Source: G963674505 sp964575975
Lineage (GTDB): Bacteria; Desulfobacterota; Desulfobacteria; Desulfobacterales; SKZT01
Assembly (NCBI GenBank): GCA_964575975.1
Contig: CAZNTU010000266.1
Location: 1-7,340 of the forward strand
Direction: 5' to 3'
DNA length: 7,340 bases
Each line of letters starts with the position of its first letter. Position 1 is the first letter of the stretch. The notes below the pieces were generated by a model, which was not told the origin of the DNA, searched no databases, and saw nothing but the letters and a program-made list of their open reading frames with translations. This document shows, piece after piece, positions 1 through 6,227 of this stretch. The position numbers were made by a program, and so were the translations under genes.

Positions 1-55
1 CTCAAGGGGGGAATCGCACCGCCATAGCCCCCCTCAAGGGGGGAATCGCACCGCC
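1..55. repeat. Two direct copies of a 23-base repeat, left edge
   Basis: Positions 1-23 and 33-55 are identical. Each copy begins ctcaagggggg and ends aatcgcaccgcc. They are separated by 9 bases (atagccccc), giving a period of 32. The first copy starts at base 1, so the array may continue to the left. Positions 28-43 form a perfect hairpin, six C, the loop tcaa, then six G. The 9-base spacer is too short for a CRISPR array. It resembles an intergenic palindromic repeat; no function can be read from it. Confidence 0.75.
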
Positions 56-113
56 CTCCAACCGCACGGGTTGATAAATTCGGCATGTTACCCGTTAAGT
101 TTACAATGTCAAA

Positions 114-148
114 TTAGCCGTTAGCTGTTAATCGGGTGATTTTAGCTT
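114..148 (-). repeat. Short heptamer array, opposite orientation to 194-270
   Basis: On the plus strand the units are ttagccg, ttagctg, ttaatcg, ggtgatt and ttagctt. The first three are clear and the last two are degenerate. The consensus (TTAGCNG) is the reverse complement of the taacngc units at 194-270. The two arrays therefore form an imperfect inverted repeat around positions 149-193. A stop codon of the small minus-strand frame (tta at 114-116) lies in the first unit. Confidence 0.5.
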
Positions 149-176
149 TTGGATAAAGAGTTTTTCTAAAATCCAT
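114..176 (-). CDS. 20-codon reading frame, possible remnant of a four-helix-bundle (23S IVP-like) gene
   Basis: An ATG at 176 is preceded by the Shine-Dalgarno-like AAAGGACGGGG. The frame encodes a 20-residue peptide starting MDFRKTLYP and ending LTANG, then TAA. From memory, MDFRK followed by a tryptophan/lysine-rich helix is the usual start of the small four-helix-bundle proteins related to the 23S rRNA intervening-sequence protein. Only the first five residues fit, and the last residues are encoded by the heptamer repeat. The frame is far too short for that family (about 115-130 residues). It is best read as the fused ends of a deleted gene, or as chance. It has no evident link to the redox operon, apart from being downstream on the same strand. 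Confidence 0.25.
   Translation of the reverse strand: MDFRKTLYPKAKITRLTANG
138..173. repeat. 8-bp perfect inverted repeat
   Basis: Arms gattttag (138-145) and ctaaaatc (166-173) are perfect reverse complements with a 20-base loop. The repeat lies inside the 20-codon frame, between the two heptamer arrays. It is A/T rich. It could act as a weak structure in the 3' region of the operon transcript, but it has no G/C-rich stem and no clear T-tract typical of an intrinsic terminator. Confidence 0.4.
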
Positions 177-193
177 CGTTTCCCCGTCCTTTC

Positions 194-270
194 TCAATGC
201 TGACAGCCAACCGCTAACCGGCAATAACTAACCGCCAACAGCTGACAGCTAACACCTAACCGCTAAAACC
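194..270 (+). repeat. Tandem degenerate heptamer array, 11 units
   Basis: The plus strand divides without gaps into 7-base units: tcaatgc, tgacagc, caaccgc, taaccgg, caataac, taaccgc, caacagc, tgacagc, taacacc, taaccgc and taaaacc. The consensus is (t/c)aac(c/a)gc; the outer units are the most degenerate. The array enters the 3' end of the iron-sulfur gene: the stop codon of that gene (cta, 256-258) and its last few codons are made of repeat units. Arrays of this kind are, from memory, common between genes in Desulfobacterota. No terminator was found between the operon and the array. Confidence 0.8.
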
Positions 271-714
271 TATCGCCCCCGTCGGGCAGTGATCCACGCA
301 TTTCGCGCATTTGTCCGCCGCTTGCGTCATTCGAGTACACAAGTCCGGGCGGACGATTTTGATGCAGCCGTTTTCCACCCGCAGCACCACCGTGTCGGAA
401 CTCCGAGGGGCTCTTCCCGAATAAATCTCCATGCAGTTGGCCGTATTGTACTCGCAGACATAGATGCAGACGCCGCAGCCGATGCATTTTTTCTCGTCGA
501 TGACATGCCCGGTTTCCGTCTTGTCGGCAACGGGACCCAGCACCTCGTTCAAGGCGTCGATGAACCCCGCATAGTCCGGTTCGTGAAGGACGGGACAGTC
601 TTCGGGTTTCAAGTCTCCGGAAACCAGAAACTCCGCGAACTCCCGGCACGTCATGCCGCACTGGGCGCAGTCGGTTTGCGGCAGAAACTCCAATATTTCT
701 TCGACTGTTGCCAT
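256..714 (-). CDS. Small iron-sulfur protein with Fes domain and two ferredoxin-type clusters
   Basis: This 152-residue soluble protein probably carries electrons for the upstream HdrA/Fwd-like subunits. Residues 10-41 match the four-cysteine Fes-type domain (C16, C19, C23, C40; LPQTDCAQCGMTC then FAEFL), as in RnfB and the corrinoid iron-sulfur protein large subunit. Residues 77-87 (KCIGCGVCIYVC) give C77, C80, C83 and C87, with Glu instead of the usual Pro after the last cysteine. Residues 126-144 give C126, C136, C139 and C143 followed by Pro. The spacing CX9CX2CX3CP has a long first gap, so the ligands there are less certain. Up to three [4Fe-4S] clusters are predicted. C94 and C117 are additional cysteines. 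The ATG at 714 follows the FwdA-like stop by 8 bases, and AAGGGG sits inside the end of that gene. The stop is TAG. The last residues after PTGAI come from the heptamer array. It is not a recognised named Fwd subunit; the role is inferred from motifs and position. Confidence 0.88.
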   Translation of the reverse strand: MATVEEILEFLPQTDCAQCGMTCREFAEFLVSGDLKPEDCPVLHEPDYAGFIDALNEVLGPVADKTETGHVIDEKKCIGCGVCIYVCEYNTANCMEIYSGRAPRSSDTVVLRVENGCIKIVRPDLCTRMTQAADKCAKCVDHCPTGAIGFSG

Positions 715-722
715 AATTTCGC

Positions 723-2018
723 CTAAATCCCCTTGATGGCGCCGTTTGTAAAATGTTTCCAGGAAAACAGATTCGACGCGCGGACGGTTCTCGGCTGGAA
801 AAACCGATTCAAAACGTCCGAAGCGTCCCGGCCGCTCCTTTTATAATAGATGGTCTTGGGGGCTTGTTCGCCCGTGAACGATCCGTTGCTGATAACGATT
901 TTCCCGCCTTTAATCAAAAACTGGCATGCCGGATCGAAGACATCTTGTTCGGCGTTCTTGTCGTAGACGGCGATATCGGCGGCGGTGCCGATTCCGAGAT
1001 GCCCCTTGTCGGTCAAACCGACAAACTCGGCCGGATTGGCCGTGGTCATTCGGACGACCTCGTAGAAATCGATTCCCGGCGGATGGAAGTGTCCGCCATA
1101 CATCAGCGAAAGGGGATCGGCCGAAATCGCCATGCGCTCGGGACGTCCGACCATTTCCGTCAAAGACGCCGCGTCGGTTGGATCGTTTCGAATATCGAAG
1201 GTCAACGGCTTGGAAAATCCGAGATCCACGTCAACGCCGCCGCCGTTTTCGCCGATCGCCACGCAGGGGGCGCCGTTGCCGAAACGGACGTCCTCCGTCG
1301 TTTCTCCGGCGAGGGCTTGCAGGGCTTTTTTCTTGTCCGGTTCGCCGGCGATGTAATTGTGAAAATCCAACAGGTGGAAATTGCCGGCACGACTCGCCAA
1401 TTGTTCCAAAAGGCCCGGGCAGGCGTGAAGAAAGATCTTTTGATCGAGACGGGAGGATATGTTTTCCAGCAACTGGAGGATGACGTTCATCGGCTTGTTC
1501 TTGTGAACGTAGAATTCCTGCTCGTATCTTATGAAAGGCTCGCAGACGGCGACGCCTAAAGCGCCGACGGCGTCCTGGAGTCCCCGAAACAGATCGGCGA
1601 CGACCGCCTCGTCGTTCGCCACGATCCATCTTTCAATGTCGGTCATGGCGACGGCGAGCAACGCCGAGGTGTCCACGAAGGGGATATGGTCCATCTCGTG
1701 ATGGACGAACCCGGCGGTTTGCGGCGTCATCAACGATTCGACCACGTGGGTGATTCCCAAGGACGCGAAACTTTTTCCGACGGCTTCGGGGGTCGGGAAA
1801 CCAAGACGATTCCTGAGGTGGTGGATTCCGAAAAAGGCGACATGGGCGTTGACGACGACACCGCCGGGGGTCACCGCCTTTCCCCGTGCGTCGATGGTTG
1901 TCTCGGGATCGGAAAAAGGCTCGCAGACGATTCCGTCGGCGACGAAGACGTCTCGTCGTTCCCCGTTGACGCCGTTTTTCGGGTCGTACACCAAGCCGTT
2001 TTCGACTAAAATCTTCAT
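723..2018 (-). CDS. fwdA: Formylmethanofuran dehydrogenase subunit A-like amidohydrolase, degenerate metal site
   Basis: The 431-residue protein belongs to the FwdA/FmdA branch of the amidohydrolase superfamily. FwdA normally condenses formate with methanofuran at a binuclear zinc site. Family marks are the N-terminal MKILVENGLVYDPKNGV, the GGVVVNAH segment (52-59), DFHNY (218-222), ISADP (298-302) and a strong C-terminal match, LTDKGHLGIGTAADIAVYD (335-353). From memory, the ligands in methanogen FwdA are His57, His59, carboxylated Lys178, two further His and Asp385. Here H59, H198 and D301 seem kept, H215/H220 may supply another, but N57 replaces the first His and the Lys aligns with A157. 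The protein is about 140 residues shorter than methanogen FwdA (about 570). The start at 2018 overlaps the FwdB-like stop as ATGA. Longer upstream starts would run inside that gene. It ends with TAG, 8 bases before the iron-sulfur gene. Family membership is well supported; formylmethanofuran activity is doubtful. Confidence 0.85.
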   Translation of the reverse strand: MKILVENGLVYDPKNGVNGERRDVFVADGIVCEPFSDPETTIDARGKAVTPGGVVVNAHVAFFGIHHLRNRLGFPTPEAVGKSFASLGITHVVESLMTPQTAGFVHHEMDHIPFVDTSALLAVAMTDIERWIVANDEAVVADLFRGLQDAVGALGVAVCEPFIRYEQEFYVHKNKPMNVILQLLENISSRLDQKIFLHACPGLLEQLASRAGNFHLLDFHNYIAGEPDKKKALQALAGETTEDVRFGNGAPCVAIGENGGGVDVDLGFSKPLTFDIRNDPTDAASLTEMVGRPERMAISADPLSLMYGGHFHPPGIDFYEVVRMTTANPAEFVGLTDKGHLGIGTAADIAVYDKNAEQDVFDPACQFLIKGGKIVISNGSFTGEQAPKTIYYKRSGRDASDVLNRFFQPRTVRASNLFSWKHFTNGAIKGI

Positions 2019-3304
2019 CGAATCAATTCCCGCATCCGTTTCAAAATATCCTTGGTTCCGTCGGCTGCCGCAGGGACGATCCGCTTGAGCGTCAAAGGCA
2101 CGCCGTCCATGCGATAGGCGATCTCCTCTTCCTCGATGCCGCAGACCGCCGCCGGTATCGCCACCTCGCACGAGCCGGTCGTCCGGTTGAAATAGGGGGA
2201 AACGACGATCAGCGGTATCTTTCCTTCCCTGATGCGGTCGATTTTTTCCTCCGGGAGCATCCAGAACAAATCGGAGCCGACGGATAGTATGGCGTCGATC
2301 TCTTCGAGGCGGTCGAAAGCGCTTTCGCCGTCTTTTCCGACGACGGGAGGGTCGCTAAAATCCGCAGGTCGGACATGGCCCGTTTTTCTGGAAAGCACCA
2401 TGTCGGCGCCGCAGGCGTTGAATTCGTTGTACACGGGAAAGAAGGCGCAGCGCGAATTTTCGTTCAGTTCGGCCATGAGCGAAAAGATGGCTTCGACGGA
2501 TTCTTCGGGCGCGGGATCGTATCCGACGCCCCTGCCGACGAAAACGGCCACGAGCGCCGCCGACCTTATCTGCTCGGCCATCTCTTTCAATCGACTCTTC
2601 TTGACGGGATATTGTTCGGGCTCTTGTCCCGCGACAAGCGCCTTCAACGCGTCGGCGACCGGCGCGTTGTTTCCCGGCTGGGCCGTCAGAAACTGCCCTG
2701 CGAATTTTTTCATTTCCGTTTCGAGGACATCGACCACGAACGCCTTTCGGTCCTCGAAGCCTCTTTCGGTGAATTTGCCTCTGGGGAAAAGGGCGTACCG
2801 GGTCAAAAATCTAGGGCAGGAATGCAGGGGGTTGAATCCCCAGAAAATAGAGCAATCCGCCTTGTCCTTTATTTCTTCAAGGGAGAGGATCGGAAGGTCG
2901 GATTTTTCCCACGCGTCGTACACGATCCCTCGAAATCGGGACCCTTCCGGCTCGTAGACGCCGCCGATCTCCCTGGCCAACTCGAACGCCTCGACCTGCG
3001 CGCGATAGCCGATGTTGACCAGGCCGCAGACCAGGGGTCTTTTCGCCTTCGACAGGATATCGGCGGCCTTGGCCAAAGCGTCCTCCATTTCGACGGTCCG
3101 ATGGCGCAAACCCTGCCTGACGGAGGGTTGAACCAGCCGGGCGCGTTTTCGATCCGGATGAAACTTCCTCGTCCCTTTGAACTTGCTCAATCCCCATGCG
3201 CAGACGTTGATCACGTCTTTGATCTCGCCGTCTTCCACGGTCAGATCGATATCGTCGCAAAGAGATCCGCATCCGGGACAAACAATGGATTCCATTAGTT
3301 CCAT
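2015..3304 (-). CDS. fwdB: Formylmethanofuran dehydrogenase subunit B-like molybdopterin-fold protein lacking the metal-ligand Cys/Sec
   Basis: This 429-residue protein matches FwdB/FmdB, the W/Mo-bispterin subunit that reduces CO2 to formate, and has the usual length. The N-terminal [4Fe-4S] site is intact: CPGCGSLCDDI gives C9, C12 and C16, with C35 in NVCAWGLSKF. Family blocks follow: AKRPLVCGL (87-95), IFWGFNPLH (153-161), RYALFPRGKFTERGFEDR (169-186) and VVDVLETE (190-197). In methanogen FwdB the Cys/Sec that binds the metal lies in a segment like ASVCHGPS, around residue 118. Aligning back from LEEIKDKAD, that residue falls on F124 in GSRFRG. Thus W/Mo binding in the normal way, and CO2 reduction, look unlikely. 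ATG 3304 was chosen: AAGGA lies 11 bases upstream. A second ATG at 3295, overlapping the HdrA stop as TAATG, is the alternative. The stop overlaps the FwdA-like start. Confidence 0.87.
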   Translation of the reverse strand: MELMESIVCPGCGSLCDDIDLTVEDGEIKDVINVCAWGLSKFKGTRKFHPDRKRARLVQPSVRQGLRHRTVEMEDALAKAADILSKAKRPLVCGLVNIGYRAQVEAFELAREIGGVYEPEGSRFRGIVYDAWEKSDLPILSLEEIKDKADCSIFWGFNPLHSCPRFLTRYALFPRGKFTERGFEDRKAFVVDVLETEMKKFAGQFLTAQPGNNAPVADALKALVAGQEPEQYPVKKSRLKEMAEQIRSAALVAVFVGRGVGYDPAPEESVEAIFSLMAELNENSRCAFFPVYNEFNACGADMVLSRKTGHVRPADFSDPPVVGKDGESAFDRLEEIDAILSVGSDLFWMLPEEKIDRIREGKIPLIVVSPYFNRTTGSCEVAIPAAVCGIEEEEIAYRMDGVPLTLKRIVPAAADGTKDILKRMRELIR

Positions 3305-4941
3305 GGGTCGATTTTTCCTTTGATTCGGGCGATGGCGCCGGCGGCGGCGCCGCTGGCCTGCGCCACCGACTCGGCGATGTCTTTGGGGCCTTCGCAGGTT
3401 CCGGCCCAGAAAACACCCTCCACCGTGGAATGGTGCCGCAGCAGGGTAGGGTGCATGGCTTTTCCGAAACCCAGACGATCGGACGCCGGCATAATCTCCT
3501 CGTCGAACGGGATTTTCATCCTGCGCGGCGCCAATCCTAGGGCCAGCACGACCATGTCCGCTTGCATTTCCCGCACCGTTCCCGACGCGAAATCGTTGTA
3601 TACCAGGACCGGTCTTTCGTTTTTTTCGACGATCTCCCCGGGAATCGCCTTGACGAATTTCACGCCGCTGTTCTTCGCGCGGGTGTAGAGTTCCTCGAAA
3701 CCCTTGCCGTGCGTTCGGATATCGTTGAAAAATATGGCGATCTCCATGTCCGGATCGTGGTCCTTTGCAATCATGGCTTCCTTGATGCTTGCGGTGCAGC
3801 AGTAGCCGGAGCAGTTGGGATTGAACCGGACGTCTCTCGAGCCGACGCAAAGGACGAACGCCAGGGTCTTGACTTGTTTTTGGCCGTGGGTGGTCAATGC
3901 CCCCTCGGTGGGGCCGGATGCGCACACGATGCGCTCGAATTCCAGGTTGGTCACCACTCCCGGTATTTTTCCGTAGCCGTACTCGGGTCGGAGGCGCGGA
4001 TCGATGACATCGACGCCGGCGGCAACAATAATGGCGTCGGCGTATATTTCTACCAGCTCTTCCATATCGTCGAAATCGATAGCCCCTCGTTCGCAGGCTT
4101 TTTCGCACAATCCGCACTCGATGCAGGCGTCCTTTTCAATGCAGGAAACCATGGGGATCGCCTGCTCGAAAAGGATTCGGACGCATTTTCTGGGCTTCAG
4201 GCCCATGTTCCAGACGCTGGGCACTACGACCGGGCAAGCCTCCGCGCAGGCGCCGCAACCGACGCATTTGGCCGAGTCGATATACCGGGGTTTTTTAACG
4301 ATCTGCGCATGAAAGGTCGGACCATCGCGGGAGATCCTCTTGATATCGGCGTAGGCGATCAACTCGATGTCGTGATGATGATAGACGTCTACCAGCTTGG
4401 GACCGAGGATGCAAATGGAGCAGTCCAGCGTGGGAAAGGTTTTGTCAAGCTTTGCCATGACGCCGCCAATGGACGGCAGTCGCTCCACAAGACAGACCTT
4501 GACGCCCGCGTTGGCCAAATCCAAGGCCGCCTGGCAGCCGGCGACGCCGCCGCCGATCACCAGCGCGGTGTTCGTCGAGCCTCGTTTTCCGTCGCCCGGC
4601 CGCGAATCCTCCAGACAGGCGAAAATCGCCTTGCCGGCGATCTCCTCGTCGCTTTCGAAATCGTGAATGTCGAGTTGATCGATGTCGATGCCGCACTCGA
4701 CCGCGACGTCGTTGAAAAGCTCCGCGCTGATCGCGCGTCCGCAGGCGGCCACCAGGACATCCGCGTAGCCGCGGCACCCTACGATGTCGATAAATTCGCG
4801 GATTCCCGCAGGCGAACAGAGACGGTCCGAAGTATGCCCCGCGATTCCCGCTTCCTCCAGGCGCTTTTCGACCGCTTGAAAATCCGGAGTCCGGCTTTTC
4901 ATCAGATCGGTGCAGGAGCAAAAGAATACGGCGTTTTTCAT
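3295..4941 (-). CDS. hdrA: HdrA-like FAD and iron-sulfur oxidoreductase (second copy, QmoA-like architecture)
   Basis: This 548-residue soluble protein resembles heterodisulfide reductase subunit A, the flavoprotein of electron-bifurcating Hdr and of Qmo complexes. It starts with a domain of about 125 residues (FCSCTDLMKS at 7-16), followed by the FAD Rossmann motif VIGGGVAG (128-135), GGVMAKLDKTFP (159-170) and the HdrA signature CSICILGPK (174-182). Two [4Fe-4S] sites follow: C226/C229/C232/C236 (CVGCGACAEACP) and C273/C276/C279/C283 (CIECGLCEKAC). The second FAD half has VTNLEFERI (330-338), LCVGSRD (364-370), the cysteine cluster NCSGYCC (376-382), and the closing motif GPKDIAESVAQASGAAAGA (518-536). 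It lacks the C-terminal ferredoxin domain of full HdrA. ATG 4941 overlaps the stop of the preceding gene as ATGA, which fixes the start. It ends in TAA, overlapping the FwdB-like gene. Function is inferred as electron distribution within the complex; specific partners are unknown. Confidence 0.9.
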   Translation of the reverse strand: MKNAVFFCSCTDLMKSRTPDFQAVEKRLEEAGIAGHTSDRLCSPAGIREFIDIVGCRGYADVLVAACGRAISAELFNDVAVECGIDIDQLDIHDFESDEEIAGKAIFACLEDSRPGDGKRGSTNTALVIGGGVAGCQAALDLANAGVKVCLVERLPSIGGVMAKLDKTFPTLDCSICILGPKLVDVYHHHDIELIAYADIKRISRDGPTFHAQIVKKPRYIDSAKCVGCGACAEACPVVVPSVWNMGLKPRKCVRILFEQAIPMVSCIEKDACIECGLCEKACERGAIDFDDMEELVEIYADAIIVAAGVDVIDPRLRPEYGYGKIPGVVTNLEFERIVCASGPTEGALTTHGQKQVKTLAFVLCVGSRDVRFNPNCSGYCCTASIKEAMIAKDHDPDMEIAIFFNDIRTHGKGFEELYTRAKNSGVKFVKAIPGEIVEKNERPVLVYNDFASGTVREMQADMVVLALGLAPRRMKIPFDEEIMPASDRLGFGKAMHPTLLRHHSTVEGVFWAGTCEGPKDIAESVAQASGAAAGAIARIKGKIDPWN

Positions 4942-6209
4942 TTCAAGATCTCTTTTTCGAGATAGTCGTTCATTTCACGGATCGTCTGCATGAAGACGGC
5001 GCCCTCGGTGGCGGATATCCACTGGAGTCTCAATCGATTCGTGTCGAAGCCCTCCTTGTCGAGCTTTTTTTTCAATCGCCGAATCCGCCTTTCCGCGATC
5101 AGGTTGCCGGAAATGTAGTGGCAATCCCCCGACGGGTGGCACCCGGACACCAAGACCATGCCCGCCCCGTTTTCGAACGCGCGCATGATCATCTCCTTGG
5201 AAACCCTTCCCGAACACAGCGTGCGAACGATTCGAACATTGGGGGGATATTGCATCCTGCTCACCCCGGCGCAATCGGCCCCCGCGTAGGAACACCAGTT
5301 GCAGCAAAACGCGACGATCTTTTCCGCGGGGTTTTCCTCCAAAGCGGCGTCGATCTGGCTCGTCAACTGGTCGTGGGTAAACCCCTGGATCGTCACGGCG
5401 TTCTCCGGGCATTCCCCGGCGCAGACGCCGCATCCCTTGCAGGCGGCCAGCACGACCTCCGCTTTCTTCTCCTTCTTTTCACCCACGATCCGGATGGCGT
5501 GGTAAGGGCAAAGACGGGCGCATATGCCGCATCCGTTGCACCTTTCCGCATCGACGACCGTCACGTAGGCGTCCAGTGCCAAACAGTCCTTGGAAAACAT
5601 GCCCAAGGCTTTGGCGGCCGCTCCCGAGGCGTGGGACAAGCTTTCGGAAATGTCTTTCGGGCCGTGGCAGGAACCCGCCAGGAATATGCCGTCCAGAGAG
5701 GTTTCAATAGGTCTCAGCTTGGGATGCGACTCCAGAAAAAAACCGTCGGCGCTGTAGGGAACGGTCAAAATTTCGTGAATTTGGTCTTTTGTCTGGCACG
5801 GCTCCATTCCCGTCGCCAGAACCACCAGATCGACTTCGTCCTCGACTTCGCGGCCGAACAGCTCGGAGTTGGCGCGAACGACCAAGGAGCGGTCCCGGCT
5901 TTCCTCGACGGAGACGATTTCGCCCCGGATAAACAGGACGCCTTTTTTCCGGATCTCCGCGTAGATTTCCTCGTATCCTTTCCGATTGGCGCGTATGTCT
6001 TTGTAATAGACCGCGATATCGGTTTCGGGAAACGAATCCGTAATTTGCCTCGCCTGTTTCAAGGTTATCTGGCAGCAGATTTTGGAGCAGTAGGGGTGCG
6101 TCTCCTCGTTTCGAGAGCCGACGCATTGGATAAACGCGATTCTTCGGGGCGCCTTGCCGTCGGAAACCTTCAGGATTTTCCCCTGGGTAGGCCCGCGGGG
6201 GTCGAGCAT
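4938..6209 (-). CDS. HdrA C-terminal half fused to MvhD (downstream of in-frame TAG)
   Basis: This 423-residue frame is the rest of an HdrA-MvhD fusion, like QmoB of sulfate reducers. It continues the gene at 6225-6854 in the same frame. Order: second part of the FAD domain (QCVGSRNEETHPYCSKICC, 28-46; LATGMEPC, 131-138; GPKDISESLSHASGAAAKAL, 183-202), two [4Fe-4S] sites (C224/C227/C230/C234 and C257/C260/C263/C267, each followed by Pro), then an MvhD/FlpD domain from about residue 297. The MvhD part carries CCNWCSYAGAD (302-312), LCSGRV (331-336) and SGCHPSGDCHY (355-365), ligands for a [2Fe-2S] cluster that passes electrons from a hydrogenase or dehydrogenase to HdrA. The ATG at 6209 is 18 bases past the TAG, with GGAG only 3 bases before it, so independent initiation would be weak. 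Without the N-terminal half, it lacks the FAD-binding Rossmann motif. No mutation is visible after the TAG. The stop TGA overlaps the next ATG. Confidence 0.88.
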   Translation of the reverse strand: MLDPRGPTQGKILKVSDGKAPRRIAFIQCVGSRNEETHPYCSKICCQITLKQARQITDSFPETDIAVYYKDIRANRKGYEEIYAEIRKKGVLFIRGEIVSVEESRDRSLVVRANSELFGREVEDEVDLVVLATGMEPCQTKDQIHEILTVPYSADGFFLESHPKLRPIETSLDGIFLAGSCHGPKDISESLSHASGAAAKALGMFSKDCLALDAYVTVVDAERCNGCGICARLCPYHAIRIVGEKKEKKAEVVLAACKGCGVCAGECPENAVTIQGFTHDQLTSQIDAALEENPAEKIVAFCCNWCSYAGADCAGVSRMQYPPNVRIVRTLCSGRVSKEMIMRAFENGAGMVLVSGCHPSGDCHYISGNLIAERRIRRLKKKLDKEGFDTNRLRLQWISATEGAVFMQTIREMNDYLEKEILK

Positions 6210-6224
6210 CCGCTCCAGTTGCGA

Positions 6225-6227
6225 CTA
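6225..6227 (-). other. In-frame TAG interrupting the HdrA-MvhD gene
   Basis: On the minus strand the codons read ENVFT, TAG, SQLERML. Other HdrA proteins have a continuous segment here, for example VTNLEFERI in the paralogue encoded at 3295-4941. The alignment has no gap: TAG falls on the residue after the conserved Thr (N in the paralogue, often S in family members, from memory). A one-base change from TCG (Ser) or CAG (Gln) would give TAG. Both sides are in the same frame and fully open. It could be a nonsense mutation, a sequencing error, or (less likely) recoding. Confidence 0.9.

Noticed and set aside
1..55. CRISPR array
   Set aside because: Only two repeats of 23 bases with a 9-base spacer, and an internal perfect palindrome; CRISPR spacers are about 30 bases or more.
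66..95. Inverted repeat acgggt/acccgt as a terminator
   Set aside because: The stem is only 6 bp with an 18-base loop, and no T-tract follows on either strand.
84..112. Possible minus-strand promoter TTGACA (112-107) with TAACAT (90-85)
   Set aside because: The spacer is 16 bases and the second box matches only 4 of 6 positions. No gene downstream is visible in the window, so it could be chance in A/T-rich sequence.
2018..2171. Upstream extension of the FwdA-like frame to 2171
   Set aside because: The extension lies inside the FwdB-like gene and its translation has no family similarity. MKILVENGLVYD at 2018 is the natural N-terminus and overlaps the FwdB-like stop as ATGA.
3305..4117. Upstream extension of the FwdB-like frame to 4117
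   Set aside because: It runs through the second HdrA gene in another frame and is arginine-rich without motifs. The FwdB N-terminus (CPGCGSLCDDI) follows directly after ATG 3304.
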